A stretch of DNA of 64,000 nt from assembly GCF_016774335.1 (NCBI RefSeq), contig NZ_JAETWA010000046.1, positions 1-64,000 of the forward strand. The letters are read 5' to 3'. This stretch comes from Luteimonas saliphila. GTDB lineage: Bacteria; Pseudomonadota; Gammaproteobacteria; Xanthomonadales; Xanthomonadaceae. The notes under the pieces were generated by a model. The model saw nothing but the letters and a program-made list of their open reading frames with translations. It searched no databases and was not told where the DNA came from. The position numbers and the translations under genes are program-made. Positions 6,806 through 17,466 of the stretch are shown here, in pieces (positions within the stretch are counted from its first letter, which is position 1; each line of letters starts with the position of its first letter).

Positions 6806-8968
6806 ATGGCGGGTTCGCGTGTCGTCGTGCGGGGTGGACTGGTCAGCGCCTGCCTCGCCGCGCTGGCGACGGCGGCGGGGCCGGTGGCGGCCATCGACGC
6901 TCCGGATGCGGTGACACTCGACCGCGTCGAGGTCACCTCGGCGCGGTTGCGGGGCGTGGCACCGTTCGACGTGCCCGCGTCGCTCAGCGTCGTCGAACTC
7001 GACGGCACCGCCGCGCGCGCCGGCGTGAGCGTGTCCGAAGCCTTGGGCGGCGTGCCCGGACTGGCGGCACGAGAACGCCAGAACTATGCGCAGGACACGC
7101 AGTTGTCGATCCGCGGCTTCGGCGCGCGCTCCACCTTCGGCGTGCGCGGCCTGCGCCTGTATGCCGACGGCATTCCCGCCACCATGCCCGATGGCCAGGG
7201 CCAGGTCTCGCACTTCAACCTGGCCGGCGCGCAGCGCATCGAGGTGCTGCGCGGACCGTTCTCGGCGCTGCACGGAAATTCGTCCGGCGGCGTGGTGCAG
7301 ATCTGGAGCGCCCAGGGCACTTCGCCGGCGAACGGACACCTGCAGGCGGGCCTCGGGCGCGACGACAGCCGGGTACTCTCGGCCAGCGCACGCGGCGCAG
7401 GCGGCGAAGGCGACAGGGTCGGCTACGCGCTTGCCGCGAGCCGCTTCGACACCGATGGCTGGCGCGACCACAGCGCCGCGCGCCGCACCTCGTTCAATGC
7501 CAGGCTGCATGCGCAGCTGCCCGGCGACGGCCGCCTGTCGCTGGTCGCCAACCATTTCGACGCGCCCGACGCGCAGGATCCACTGGGCCTGACCGCGGCG
7601 CAGGTGCAGGCCGATCCGCGCCAGGCCACCGCCGTGGCGATGCAGTACGACACCCGCAAGTCGGCACGCCAGGGGCAGCTGGGGCTGCGCTACGAACAGC
7701 CCTTCGGCGATAGCCACCGGTTCGAGGCGATGGCCTATGGCGGCCAGCGCGCGATCGAGCAGTACCTGGCGCTGCCGGTCGGCGCGCAGGGCAATCCGCT
7801 CAATTCCGGCGGCGTGATCGACCTCGACAACGAGTACGGCGGGCTCGACCTGCGCTGGCGCTGGAGTGGCACGCTCGCCGGGCGCGCGTTCGAAGTCACC
7901 GCCGGCGCGAACGCCGACCGCCAGCGCCAGCATCGCCGCGGATACGAGAACTTCATCGGCGATGCACTGGGCGTGCGCGGCCGGCTGCGCCGCGACGAGC
8001 GCAACCGGGTGGAGAACCTCGACCAGTACGCGCAGGCCTGGTGGCGTTTCGCCGAGCGCTGGTCGCTGCTGGCCGGTGCGCGCCACAGCCAGGTGCGCTT
8101 CCGTTCCGGCGACCGCTACGTCACCGCCACCAACCCCGACGACAGCGGCCGCGTCGACTATTCCGAAACCACGCCGGTGCTCGGCCTGGTGTTCGCGCCG
8201 CGCGAGGACTGGCGCCTGTACGCTTCGGCCGGCCGCGGTTTCGAGACGCCGACCTTCAACGAACTCAGCTATCGCGCCGACGGCGGCGCCGGCCTGGCCT
8301 TCGACCTTGCGCCCGCCAACAGCACCAACGTGGAGCTGGGCACGAAATGGCGCAACGCGCGCGGCATGCAGGTCGAAGCCGCGCTGTTCCGCGCCGACAC
8401 CGACGACGAGCTGGCGGTGGCGCGCAACGTCGGCGGGCGCAGCAGCTTCCGCAACGTCGGGCACGCGCGTCGCGAGGGCGCGGAGTTGTCGGCGGCGTTG
8501 CCGCTGGACGAGACCTGGACGCTGGAACTGGCATGGACCTGGCTCGATGCGCGTTTCCGCGACAGCTTCCCGATCTGCACCGGCGCCGGCTGCACCGATC
8601 CTTCGGTGCTGGTGCCGGCGGGCAGCACGATTCCCGGCACCGCGCGGCGACAGGCATCGGCACGACTGCAATGGCAGCCGCGCGCGTGGCGGCTGGCGCT
8701 GGAAGCGGTCGGTTCGGGCGCGGTCGGCGTCAACGACGCCGGCAGCGAGCAGGCGCCGGGTTACGTCGTCGCCAACCTCGAGGCCGCGCGCGAGTGGCGC
8801 CTGTTCCAGGGCCAGTTGCGTGCGTTCGCGCGCGTCGACAACCTGTTCGACCACGCCTATATCGGATCGGTGATCGTCAACGAAGGCAATGGCCGCTACT
8901 ACGAGCCCGCGCCCGGACGCGGGCTGCTGCTGGGGCTGCGCTGGCAGTGGCAGGCAGGCGCAGACTAG
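6806..8968 (+). CDS. TonB-dependent outer-membrane receptor
   Basis: 720 residues. A signal peptide (GLVSACLAALATAAGPVAA) is followed by a TonB-box-like start of the mature chain (VTLDRVEVTS), then the plug domain with SIRGFGARSTFGVRGLRLYADGIP-type and IEVLRGPFSALHGNSSGG motifs, and a long beta-barrel ending in GLLLGLRWQWQ. It resembles iron-complex (siderophore or haem-type) receptors of the FecA/PfeA style, but the substrate cannot be told. Energy would come from the TonB-ExbB-ExbD system at 16.6-19 kb. It stands alone. ATG 6806 is the only start giving a signal peptide; its ribosome site is weak. Confidence 0.88.
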   Translation: MAGSRVVVRGGLVSACLAALATAAGPVAAIDAPDAVTLDRVEVTSARLRGVAPFDVPASLSVVELDGTAARAGVSVSEALGGVPGLAARERQNYAQDTQLSIRGFGARSTFGVRGLRLYADGIPATMPDGQGQVSHFNLAGAQRIEVLRGPFSALHGNSSGGVVQIWSAQGTSPANGHLQAGLGRDDSRVLSASARGAGGEGDRVGYALAASRFDTDGWRDHSAARRTSFNARLHAQLPGDGRLSLVANHFDAPDAQDPLGLTAAQVQADPRQATAVAMQYDTRKSARQGQLGLRYEQPFGDSHRFEAMAYGGQRAIEQYLALPVGAQGNPLNSGGVIDLDNEYGGLDLRWRWSGTLAGRAFEVTAGANADRQRQHRRGYENFIGDALGVRGRLRRDERNRVENLDQYAQAWWRFAERWSLLAGARHSQVRFRSGDRYVTATNPDDSGRVDYSETTPVLGLVFAPREDWRLYASAGRGFETPTFNELSYRADGGAGLAFDLAPANSTNVELGTKWRNARGMQVEAALFRADTDDELAVARNVGGRSSFRNVGHARREGAELSAALPLDETWTLELAWTWLDARFRDSFPICTGAGCTDPSVLVPAGSTIPGTARRQASARLQWQPRAWRLALEAVGSGAVGVNDAGSEQAPGYVVANLEAAREWRLFQGQLRAFARVDNLFDHAYIGSVIVNEGNGRYYEPAPGRGLLLGLRWQWQAGAD

Positions 8969-8995
8969 GGATCCTCTGGACGAGTGTCATTTCGC

Positions 8996-9044
8996 GCGCA
9001 GCGAGAAATCCATGCTGCTGATTGTTCGAGATTTCTCGCTGCGC
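8996..9044. repeat. Perfect 15-bp inverted repeat, terminator-like or dispersed repeat
   Basis: GCGCAGCGAGAAATC (8996-9010) is repeated in inverted form at 9030-9044 with a 19-base loop, 27 bases after the TonB receptor stop. There is no T-run, so a factor-independent terminator is doubtful. It looks like the short 'GCAGCGAGAAATC' intergenic repeats seen in many proteobacterial genomes. Confidence 0.5.
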
Positions 9045-9134
9045 TCTGGCAAACCAGACCTGTTCAGAGGTTCCCTAGCGGGGCGCAGGACCGGGTGTCG
9101 GGCGACGGGTCTGCACCGCCGCTAGAATCGGCCC

Positions 9135-9854
9135 ATGGACACGCCTGCCGATTTCATCGAGGTCACCCCCGGCGCGCTCGATCCGCAGGCCTGCGCCGCG
9201 ATCGTCGAGCGCTTGCGCACGAGCGACGCACTGCAACCCGGGCGGATCGGCGGTGGCGTGTATCCAGAGCTCAAGCGCAGCCGCGACCTGGCGATCAGCG
9301 AGCGCGGCGACTGGGCGGACGTGGCGCAGGCGCTCAACGTCGCCGTCTACGGGGGCCTGATCGCCTACCTGCGCAAGTATCCGCAGGCGCTGATCGCGCC
9401 GCTGATGCTGCAGCAACCCGACGGCCAGGGCGGGCTGCGGCGGCTGTCGGCGGACGACATCGCCGCGCTCGACGACCGCGCGCTGGGCCAGCTCGCGCGC
9501 ACCTGCCTGCGGCCCGGCGCGATCAACCTGCAGTGGTACCGCGCCGGGGAAGGCGGTTATCCGTACTGGCACTGCGAGCTGTACCCGCGTGCGGCCGACG
9601 GCGAGACCCTGCACCGCCACCTGCTGTGGACGATCTACCTCAACGACGGCTTCGGCGCGGGCGAGACCGAGTTCCTGTTCCAGCAACGCAGGATCGCCCC
9701 GCGCACCGGCGACCTGCTGCTCGCGCCTACCGCCTTCACCCATACCCACCGCGGCAACCGGCCCGAGGGCGGCGACAAGTTCATCGCCACCAGCTGGATC
9801 CTGTTCCAGCGCGCCGAGGCGCTGTACGGCGCCGCCCGGTCCGGCCCCGCGTAG
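9135..9854 (+). CDS. 2OG-Fe(II) oxygenase family protein
   Basis: 239 residues. The C-terminal half has the double-stranded beta-helix pattern of prolyl-hydroxylase-like 2-oxoglutarate oxygenases: LQWYRAGEGGYPYWHCELYPR with His (possible metal ligand), LLWTIYLND, GETEFLFQQRRIAPRTGDLLLAP, and FTHTHRGNRPEGGDKFIATSW with the distal His. The first-ligand motif reads His-Cys-Glu rather than His-x-Asp. Substrate unknown. TAGAAT at 9123-9128 would start transcription about at the ATG, so the mRNA may be leaderless. Confidence 0.78.
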   Translation: MDTPADFIEVTPGALDPQACAAIVERLRTSDALQPGRIGGGVYPELKRSRDLAISERGDWADVAQALNVAVYGGLIAYLRKYPQALIAPLMLQQPDGQGGLRRLSADDIAALDDRALGQLARTCLRPGAINLQWYRAGEGGYPYWHCELYPRAADGETLHRHLLWTIYLNDGFGAGETEFLFQQRRIAPRTGDLLLAPTAFTHTHRGNRPEGGDKFIATSWILFQRAEALYGAARSGPA

Positions 9855-9876
9855 GGCGCGGGACCGGGGCGCCGCG

Positions 9877-10317
9877 TCAACCGGCGACGCGGGGCTGGTT
9901 GAGCACCAGCCAGTACAGGCCGATCTGCTTGACCACGTCGACGAACTGCTCGAAGTTGACCGGCTTGCGGATGTAGCTGTTTACGCCGAGCGCGTAGGTC
10001 GCCTCGACATCGAAGGGTTCGTCGCTGGTGGTCAGCACCACCACCGGCAGCGCGCGGGTACGCGCATCGCCGCGGATCGCCTGCAGCACCTCGCGGCCAT
10101 CGAGCTTGGGCAGGTTGAGGTCGAGCAGCACGATCGCCGGCAACCGGTGCGGATCGCGACCGGCGTGCGAGCCGCGCGCGAACAGGTAGTCGAGCGCCTC
10201 GGCACCATCGCGCACCACCACCAGCTGATGTTCGATGCTCGCTTCGGCGAAGGCGATGCGCGTCAGTTCGGCATCGTCCGGGTTGTCCTCGATCAGCAGG
10301 ATGTCGTTCTGGTTCAT
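9877..10317 (-). CDS. Response regulator, single receiver domain
   Basis: 146 residues, a stand-alone REC domain of the Rcp1 type. Acidic pocket in LLIEDNPDDAELT, phospho-acceptor Asp in IVLLDLNLPKLDG, Thr in VVLTTSDEP and Lys in SYIRKPVNFEQF. There is no output domain, so it probably passes the signal to another protein. Its ATG overlaps the TGA of the upstream kinase gene by four bases, so the two are co-translated partners. Confidence 0.93.
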   Translation of the reverse strand: MNQNDILLIEDNPDDAELTRIAFAEASIEHQLVVVRDGAEALDYLFARGSHAGRDPHRLPAIVLLDLNLPKLDGREVLQAIRGDARTRALPVVVLTTSDEPFDVEATYALGVNSYIRKPVNFEQFVDVVKQIGLYWLVLNQPRVAG

Positions 10318-11393
10318 GGCATCAGGCTCTCGCCGGGCCCTGAAGCAGCCGGCAATTCGATGAAGAAGGTGCTTCCCTCGCCCGGCTGCGAGCGCGCCCA
10401 CAACCGGCCGCCGTGGCGCTGTGCCACCTGCTGCGCGATCGCGAGGCCGAGCCCGTTGCCGCCGCCCTGTTCGGCGGCATGCAGGCGCTGGAACGGCAGG
10501 AACAGCTTGTGAGCATAACGCATGTCGAAACCGCAACCGCGGTCGTGGATCGCCAGCTGCAGGCGCTCGCCGTCGGCGGCGCCCTCGACCAGGATCTCCA
10601 CCCGCTCGCGCCCGGCGGAGAACTTCCACGCGTTGTCCAGCACCTGCCGCAGCAGGATCTTGAGCCAGTGTTCGTCGCCGCGCGCGAACAGGCCCGGTGG
10701 CACCTCGATGTCGGCCGCACGTGCAGGATCCTCGTCCTGCAGTTCGGCCGCGACCCATTCGCACAACAGGCCGACGTCGACATCGTCCTGGCGCAGCGGC
10801 TGCCGCGCCGCGCGCAGCAGCAGCAGCAATGCGTCGACGAGGCGCTCGGCGCGCACCGTCGCGGCGCGGATGCGCGCCAGGTCGGTGCGGCCGGCATCGC
10901 CGACCGCACCGGATTCGTCGAGTTTCGCCGCGAAGCCGGCGATGCCGCGCAGCGGCGCGCGCAGGTCGTGCGAAATGCCGTGGACGAGCTGGTCCTGCAG
11001 TTGCGCCGCCGCGTCCTCGTGCCGGCGCCTCCGCAGGGCCTCGCCGTTGTCCTCGCACTGCAGCAGGATCGCGCCCGCATGCGTGCCTTCTCCATCCAGC
11101 GCCACGAGGCTGATCCGCCAGGCGCGCCCGTCCTCGTCCGTGGCCTCGTGCACCTGGCGCGCCCCGCGCGCGGCGGCGGGCGCCGCAAGCAGGGCGGCGA
11201 CGCCCTGCCGGGTACCCTCGTCGAACAGTCCCTCGTGCGCTCGCGTGCCGAGCAGCCCGTCCGCGGGCCGGTCCAGCAGCCGGCACATCGCGGCATTGAC
11301 CAAGAGCCACTCACCCTGCGGCGACAACACGGCCATGCCGGCGTCGGCTTGCGCGAACGCCTGGCGGTAAAGGGAAATGGAATCAACCTCCAC
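10314..11393 (-). CDS. PAS-domain sensor histidine kinase, soluble
   Basis: 359 residues with no membrane segment. PAS domain at about 5-125 (FAQADAGMAVLSPQGEWLLVNAAMCRLL), then a HisKA helix with the phospho-His in HGISHDLRAPLRGIAGF, and an HATPase with N box (LDNAWKFS), G1 (DRGCGFD) and G2 (GGGNGLGLAIAQQVAQRHGG). The paired receiver protein follows with a four-base overlap. Architecture resembles phytochrome-type kinases but lacks GAF and PHY domains. The signal is unknown; the PAS domain may sense a cytosolic ligand or redox state. Confidence 0.92.
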   Translation of the reverse strand: MEVDSISLYRQAFAQADAGMAVLSPQGEWLLVNAAMCRLLDRPADGLLGTRAHEGLFDEGTRQGVAALLAAPAAARGARQVHEATDEDGRAWRISLVALDGEGTHAGAILLQCEDNGEALRRRRHEDAAAQLQDQLVHGISHDLRAPLRGIAGFAAKLDESGAVGDAGRTDLARIRAATVRAERLVDALLLLLRAARQPLRQDDVDVGLLCEWVAAELQDEDPARAADIEVPPGLFARGDEHWLKILLRQVLDNAWKFSAGRERVEILVEGAADGERLQLAIHDRGCGFDMRYAHKLFLPFQRLHAAEQGGGNGLGLAIAQQVAQRHGGRLWARSQPGEGSTFFIELPAASGPGESLMP

Positions 11394-11509
11394 GATCGGT
11401 CATGGTGTCGCGGGGAACAGGCCCGCGGTCGACAGTCTACGGAACCGCGATGTGCAGGGCCGGTGCAGGATACGTGAACCGCGACCGGGTCGCACCCGGG
11501 CGCCCTCGC

Positions 11510-12616
11510 TCAGAACAGCTCGCCCTGCGGACCCGCGTCCGCCGGCGCGCGGAACCGGGTCGCATCGAGCGGCGGCAGCCGGCCGAACCCGAGCTTGCGC
11601 CGGGCCCGCTCGAAACGCGCCGCGACCAGGTCGGCGAACGGCCCCTCGCCGCGCATGCGCTTGCCGAAGCGGCTGTCGTAGTCGCGGCCACCTCGCATCT
11701 GCCGCACCAGGCTCATCACGTGCGCGGCGCGTTCGGGATGATGCAGCTGCAACCATTCGCGCCAGATGTCCTTGAGTTCGTGCGGCAGCCGCAGCAGCAC
11801 ATACCCCGCGGCGCCTGCCCCGGCCTCGCGCGCGGCCTCCAGGATCGCCTCGAGTTCGCGGTCGTTGATCATCGGGATCACCGGCGCCACCATCACCCCC
11901 ACCGGCACCCCGGCCTCGGCCAGCGCGCGCATCGCCTCGAGCCGCGCGTGCGGCGCCGAGGCGCGCGGCTCCATCTTCGACGACAGCCGGTTGTCGAGCG
12001 TGGTCACCGAGAAGTACACCGTCACCAGCTGTTGCTGCGCCAGCGGCGCGAGCAGGTCGAGATCGCGGGTGACCAGCGCATTCTTGGTGATCAGGCTGAA
12101 GGGATGGTGGCACTGCGCCATCACCTCGATCAACGACCGCGTGATCCGGTAGCGGCGTTCGATCGGCTGGTAGGCGTCGGTGTTGATGCCCAGTGCGATC
12201 GGCGAGCAGCGGTAGCCCTTGCGCGAGAATTCCGCGCGCAGCCGTTCCGCGGCATTGGTCTTGGCGAACAGCCGGGTTTCGAAATCCAGACCCGGCGACA
12301 GGTTGAGGTAGGCGTGCGAGGGCCGCGCGAAGCAGTACACGCAACCGTGCTCGCAGCCGCGGTAGGGATTGACCGACTGCCCGAAGCCGATGTCCGGCGA
12401 GTCGTTGCGGCTGACGATGCCGCGCGCGCGTTCCTCGTGCACGCGGGTGTCGGGATGCGGATCCGGATCGGTGTCGTCGCGCGTCCGCAACGACTCCCAG
12501 CCGTCGTCCTCGGCATGCGTGGTGGCGACCTCGTAGCGACCGGGCACGTACGACGCCGCGCCGCGCCCCTTCAGCGGCGCGGCGACCGGTGCCTGCGCTT
12601 TCGTCGACATCGACAT
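11510..12616 (-). CDS. Radical SAM protein, PA0069-like family
   Basis: 368 residues. The [4Fe-4S] cluster motif is CEHGCVYC (C-x3-C-x2-C) in NPYRGCEHGCVYCFARPSHAYL, near residues 88-95, followed by a TIM-barrel-like domain with SLITKNALVTRDLDLL and GVMVAPVIPMINDRE. This is the widespread PA0069/SplB-related family whose reaction is not known. It has no operon partner: the kinase gene ends the preceding unit 117 bases away and the cls gene is divergent. Confidence 0.88.
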   Translation of the reverse strand: MSMSTKAQAPVAAPLKGRGAASYVPGRYEVATTHAEDDGWESLRTRDDTDPDPHPDTRVHEERARGIVSRNDSPDIGFGQSVNPYRGCEHGCVYCFARPSHAYLNLSPGLDFETRLFAKTNAAERLRAEFSRKGYRCSPIALGINTDAYQPIERRYRITRSLIEVMAQCHHPFSLITKNALVTRDLDLLAPLAQQQLVTVYFSVTTLDNRLSSKMEPRASAPHARLEAMRALAEAGVPVGVMVAPVIPMINDRELEAILEAAREAGAGAAGYVLLRLPHELKDIWREWLQLHHPERAAHVMSLVRQMRGGRDYDSRFGKRMRGEGPFADLVAARFERARRKLGFGRLPPLDATRFRAPADAGPQGELF

Positions 12617-12670
12617 CCGGATAGCCTACGCCCGGGTCGTCGCAACCGCCGCGACGACGACGGAGCCGGC

Positions 12671-14116
12671 GTGCCGATACTCGAGGTGCTCAGACAGGGC
12701 TGGGACGCGCTCGCCGCGGTGCCCAACCTGCGGCTGTACCTGAGCCTGGGCTGGGCGCTGTACCTGCTGCTGCTGGGCGGCTGGATCGCCCTGCAGAAGC
12801 GCGAGCCGGTGGCCACGCTGAGCTGGCTGCTGGGACTGGCGCTTCTGCCCTATGTCGGCTTCCTGGTCTATCACGTGTTCGGTCCGCAGAAGATCCGCCG
12901 CCAGCGGCTGCGGCGCGCGCGCGCGCGTGGCGACGTCCCGCCCCAGGCCTTCGTCGAGGACGACGAGGTCGCCGAGCTGGCGCGCATGGCGCGTGCCGCC
13001 ACCGACCTGCCGATGACCACCGCCAGCGACGTGCGCCTGCTGGTGGACGGCGCGGCGAAGTATCGGGCACTGCTCGCGGACATCGCCGCCGCCCGCGACC
13101 ACGTGCACCTGGAGTACTACATCTGGGACCCCGACCGCAGCGGCGTCGCGTTGCGCGATGCGCTGCTCGAACGTGCGCGCGCGGGCGTGCGCGTGCGGCT
13201 GCTGCTCGACGCACTCGGCTCGGCCCGGGCGCAGCGCCTGTTCGGCGACCTGGTCGCGGCCGGCGGCGAGCTCGCGTGGTTCCACCCGACCCGTTTCGGC
13301 CGCGTCTGGCAGCGGCCGTGGACCAACCTGCGCACCCACCGCAAGATCGTGGTGATCGACGGACGCATCGGCTACACCGGCGGCATGAACATCAGCGACG
13401 ACCAGGACGAGACGCTCGCCGCCACCGCCTACCGCGACCTGCACCTGCGCCTGGAAGGCAACGTGGTGCGCGAGCTGCAGCAGGTGTTCGTCGAGGACTG
13501 GGCCTACGCCACCGGACAGCGCGATTTCATCGGCGAGGTGACCCGGCAGACGCCGGTGCTGGCGCGCGGCACGGTGCGCGCGCAGGTGATCACCTCCGGC
13601 CCGGACTCGTCGTGGGAGGCGATCCATCGCGCCCACGTCGGTGCGATCCATGCGGCGAAGCGTCGCGTGTGGTTGACCACGCCCTATTTCGTCCCAGGCG
13701 AGGCGGCGGTCATGTCGCTCACCTCGGCCGCGCTGGCTGGGCTGGACGTGCGCCTGCTGGTGCCGCGCATGAGCGATTCGCGGCTGGTGACGCTGGCCGC
13801 GCGTTCGTACTTCGGCCCGCTGCTGGTGGCCGGGGTCAAGATCTACGAGTACGGGCCGCGCATGCTGCACAGCAAATCGCTGCTGGTCGACGACAGCGTG
13901 GTGCTGATCGGCAGCGCCAACTTCGACCATCGCAGTTTCCGCCTCAATTTCGAGGTCTCGATGCTGTTCGACGACGCCGGAATCGCGGCCGCACTGGCGC
14001 AACTGATCGAGGGCGAGCTGGCGCATGCGCCCCGGGTGCGCCAGGGCCGCCAGCGCGGACTGCTGAGCGCGCGCCTGCCCGAGGCGCTGGCCCGGCTGAT
14101 GTCGCCGTTGCTCTGA
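12671..14116 (+). CDS. cls: Cardiolipin synthase (phospholipase D family)
   Basis: 481 residues. Two N-terminal TM helices (about 18-37 and 45-65) anchor it to the inner membrane, then come two HKD catalytic motifs: [16 protein letters not shown] at about 221 and [18 protein letters not shown] at about 399. This is the bacterial ClsA layout; the enzyme condenses phosphatidylglycerol into cardiolipin. The start is GTG 12671 with GGAG upstream, divergent from the radical SAM gene. The frame is open far upstream, but that is antisense to the neighbouring gene. Confidence 0.92.
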   Translation: MPILEVLRQGWDALAAVPNLRLYLSLGWALYLLLLGGWIALQKREPVATLSWLLGLALLPYVGFLVYHVFGPQKIRRQRLRRARARGDVPPQAFVEDDEVAELARMARAATDLPMTTASDVRLLVDGAAKYRALLADIAAARDHVHLEYYIWDPDRSGVALRDALLERARAGVRVRLLLDALGSARAQRLFGDLVAAGGELAWFHPTRFGRVWQRPWTNLRTHRKIVVIDGRIGYTGGMNISDDQDETLAATAYRDLHLRLEGNVVRELQQVFVEDWAYATGQRDFIGEVTRQTPVLARGTVRAQVITSGPDSSWEAIHRAHVGAIHAAKRRVWLTTPYFVPGEAAVMSLTSAALAGLDVRLLVPRMSDSRLVTLAARSYFGPLLVAGVKIYEYGPRMLHSKSLLVDDSVVLIGSANFDHRSFRLNFEVSMLFDDAGIAAALAQLIEGELAHAPRVRQGRQRGLLSARLPEALARLMSPLL

Positions 14117-14532
14117 CGCGGCCGTTGCGGACAAGCCGACCGGGAGTCTTCGTGGACTTCCACGAGGCGCGTCCTTCGCAGGCCCCGTCGGGACCAGCCC
14201 CTGGAGAGGGACGCACTCACACCTGCACGTTGCCGACGCGGATGCCGCCGCGTCCGCAGGTGCGGTGGCAGGCGGATCGCCGGCCCTCCGCACGTCCGGC
14301 GGATGGCGCCCGATCCGCCTGCCAGCCGGGAGATCGCCTCGCCCTCGGGGATCCGCAGACGCGCAGCCCGACCAGTCCGATGCGTGCGGCTCGGGCGACG
14401 GGTCCCGCGTTGCTCCCGTCTGGGCGAGGACGTCCGCGCCCTCGACCGGCGGGCCGGGCGGCGTCGCGAACGGCACCCGCCCGCGATGCTTGCGGGTAGA
14501 CTTGACCCGATTCCACGCAGCGGAGCCTGCCC
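14117..14532. other. Structured intergenic region
   Basis: About 415 bases without a credible gene. It contains a perfect 13-bp inverted repeat, GGCAGGCGGATCG at 14267-14279 and its complement at 14311-14323, and a short 7-bp hairpin near 14149-14164. A TAGACT hexamer near 14499 could belong to the promoter of the following small gene. Confidence 0.45.
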
Positions 14533-14808
14533 ATGCCCTGGTTGTTCCTGTTGCTCGCAGTCGCGGCACTGGCGATCGCCTTCATGGCGTCCTCGATCGC
14601 GGTGGTGGTGGTATCCCTGCTGGCGGCGCTGGTCCTGCTGGGGCTGTGGATCCTGGGCCTGCTGGCGCAACGGATCGATACCCAGAGCCGCGACGACAGC
14701 CAGATGCTCGATCCACGCGAGCTGCAGCGGCTGCGCGAGATCGCCGAAGCACGGCGCGCAGGTGCCGCCTCCGTCGCACCGACGGCGGACGAACCGCGGA
14801 TGCCCTGA
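14533..14808 (+). CDS. Small two-TM membrane protein
   Basis: 91 residues. Two closely spaced hydrophobic helices (about 3-18 and 21-44, [21 protein letters not shown]) form a hairpin, followed by a charged cytoplasmic-looking tail with [20 protein letters not shown]. It starts 32 bases before pdxJ's leader and could be co-transcribed with it. No named family recognised. Confidence 0.72.
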   Translation: MPWLFLLLAVAALAIAFMASSIAVVVVSLLAALVLLGLWILGLLAQRIDTQSRDDSQMLDPRELQRLREIAEARRAGAASVAPTADEPRMP

Positions 14809-14840
14809 GCGGTGGCGCTGGCCGCCACCGGCGAGGCCGC

Positions 14841-15593
14841 ATGAGCTGTCGCCTCAGCGTCAACCTCAACAAGATCGCGGCGCTGCGCAACTCGCGCGGT
14901 GGCGCCGAACCCGACATGCTGCGGGCCGCTCGCGCCTGCCTCGATGCCGGCGCGCACGGCATCACCGTGCATCCGCGTCCGGACGCACGCCACACCCGCC
15001 ACGACGACGTGCTGGCGCTGGCCGAACTGACGCGTGAGTACCGCGTCGAGTTCAACCTCGAAGGCAATCCCTTCGCACCCGCACGCGAGGGTTACGCCGG
15101 GTTCCTGCGCCTGTGCGAACTCGCGCGCCCCGCGCAGGCGACCCTGGTGCCCGACGACGATGCCCAGCTCACCTCCGACCACGGTTTCGATTTCGCCGGC
15201 GAAGTCGCAGCGCTGGCGCCACTGGTCGTGCAGCTCAAGGCGCTCGGCTGCCGGGTCAGCCTGTTCGCCGATGCCGGCAGCGAGGTGTCGCGGGCGGCCG
15301 CCGTCGGCGCGGACCGCGTCGAGTTGTACACCGGTCCCTACGCCGAAGCCTTCGCCGCCGGTCGCGCCGATGCGGCGCTCGCCGCCTTCGCCGCGACCGC
15401 GCGCGATGCGCTGGCCGCGGGACTCGCGGTCAACGCCGGGCATGATCTCAACCAGGCCAACCTCGGTGCATTCCTCGACGCGGTGCCCGGCGTGCGGGAG
15501 GTGTCGATCGGCCACGCCCTGATCGGCGAGGCCCTGTACGCAGGCCTCGCGAGCACGGTGACGCGCTACCTGGCGATCGTCTCCGGCCGCTGA
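14841..15593 (+). CDS. pdxJ: Pyridoxine 5'-phosphate synthase
   Basis: 250-residue TIM-barrel enzyme that condenses 1-deoxyxylulose 5-phosphate with 3-amino-2-oxopropyl phosphate in the DXP-dependent vitamin B6 pathway. Family motifs: [17 protein letters not shown] at the N-terminus, [48 protein letters not shown] and [12 protein letters not shown]. Length is normal. The ATG at 14841 follows the small membrane gene by 32 bases. pdxJ also sits beside the tonB-exbBD genes in Xanthomonas. Confidence 0.95.
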   Translation: MSCRLSVNLNKIAALRNSRGGAEPDMLRAARACLDAGAHGITVHPRPDARHTRHDDVLALAELTREYRVEFNLEGNPFAPAREGYAGFLRLCELARPAQATLVPDDDAQLTSDHGFDFAGEVAALAPLVVQLKALGCRVSLFADAGSEVSRAAAVGADRVELYTGPYAEAFAAGRADAALAAFAATARDALAAGLAVNAGHDLNQANLGAFLDAVPGVREVSIGHALIGEALYAGLASTVTRYLAIVSGR

Positions 15594-15603
15594 AGCGGCC
15601 GCT

Positions 15604-16017
<414 letters not shown>

Positions 16018-16489
16018 GACACACCTCCAGCGTGGGTGGACACGCCCCGACGCTACGCCCGGCGAACGGATCGCGCAATCTCGACCAAGGTCGCAGGGGG
16101 CGGGCCGCGCGGCACCACGCCGCCACGACCGGTGGGTGGTTCTGGCCGGGCCCCGGGCTCGAGGCCGGAACACGGTTTTCCTCCCGGCCCCGGATTCCAG
16201 GCTGATGCGCGGGCGCGAAGGCGCTGGGGACTGTTGTCCGGTCGCTCCGCGTCATTGCCGCCCCGGGGCCGCCGCCGCGAACCCCCGCCGGCCAAGGCGG
16301 GACCCGGCCAGCGGGCGCATGCACCAAGCGTGGAGTCCCGGCTCTGCACGTGCCGGCTCGCCGGGCCTCCCGCCTCCGTCGGATGCGGACGCCCCGGATG
16401 CGAGATCGGGGAGGCGACCGCCGAAGGCGATCGCCCGGGGACATTCGCACCCCGGTCGGCGGTCGGACACGGAGCGCCCGGGAGAGGAC
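16018..16489. other. Intergenic region between exbD genes
   Basis: Holds the hairpin element at 16393-16455 and the terminator just beyond its right end. No open frame looks coding. The promoter of the detached exbD should be here but no clear -35/-10 pair was found. Confidence 0.45.
16393..16455. repeat. Hairpin element, relative of the one at 30793-30882
   Basis: Outer arms CCGGATGCGA and TCGCACCCCGG pair around an inner stem (GCGACCGCCG and GGCGATCGC), with the phrase GGGGACATTCGCACCC near the right end. The copy at 30793-30882 has the same plan and the same GGGGACATTCG phrase, so the two are probably members of a dispersed family. Confidence 0.5.
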
Positions 16490-16515
16490 AAAAAAACGCC
16501 GCCCGGTGGGCGGCG
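16490..16515 (-). terminator. Rho-independent terminator after exbD2
   Basis: On the minus strand a CGCCGCCC stem, a 4-base loop and GGGCGGCG are followed by a run of seven T. It lies 61 bases after the end of the exbD at 16576-16992 and should end the tonB-exbB-exbD-exbD transcript. Confidence 0.85.
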
Positions 16516-16575
16516 TCGAAAGCTTTGCTGCGGTAAGCGTCCGGCACGCTGCAGGCGATGCCGGGCGGTGGTGCG

Positions 16576-16992
<417 letters not shown>

Positions 16993-17007
16993 CGTGCGTT
17001 CTCCCGA

Positions 17008-17436
<429 letters not shown>

Positions 17437-17466
17437 GTCGGTTCTCCGTCAGTCTGCCGTCGACGC

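Noticed and set aside
5579-8968. A very long plus-strand open frame continuing into the TonB receptor
   Set aside because: The part before 6806 is antisense-like or out-of-frame shadow of the aminotransferase and Arg/Ala-rich spacer; the signal peptide starts at 6806.
14117-14532. A structured small RNA before the small membrane protein gene
   Set aside because: Inverted repeats are present but no promoter-terminator pair or known RNA family was recognised, so it is only described as a structured gap.
16018-16575. Open frames between the exbD genes as additional small genes
   Set aside because: Pro/Arg-rich translations on both strands without ribosome sites; the region contains a terminator and a hairpin element.
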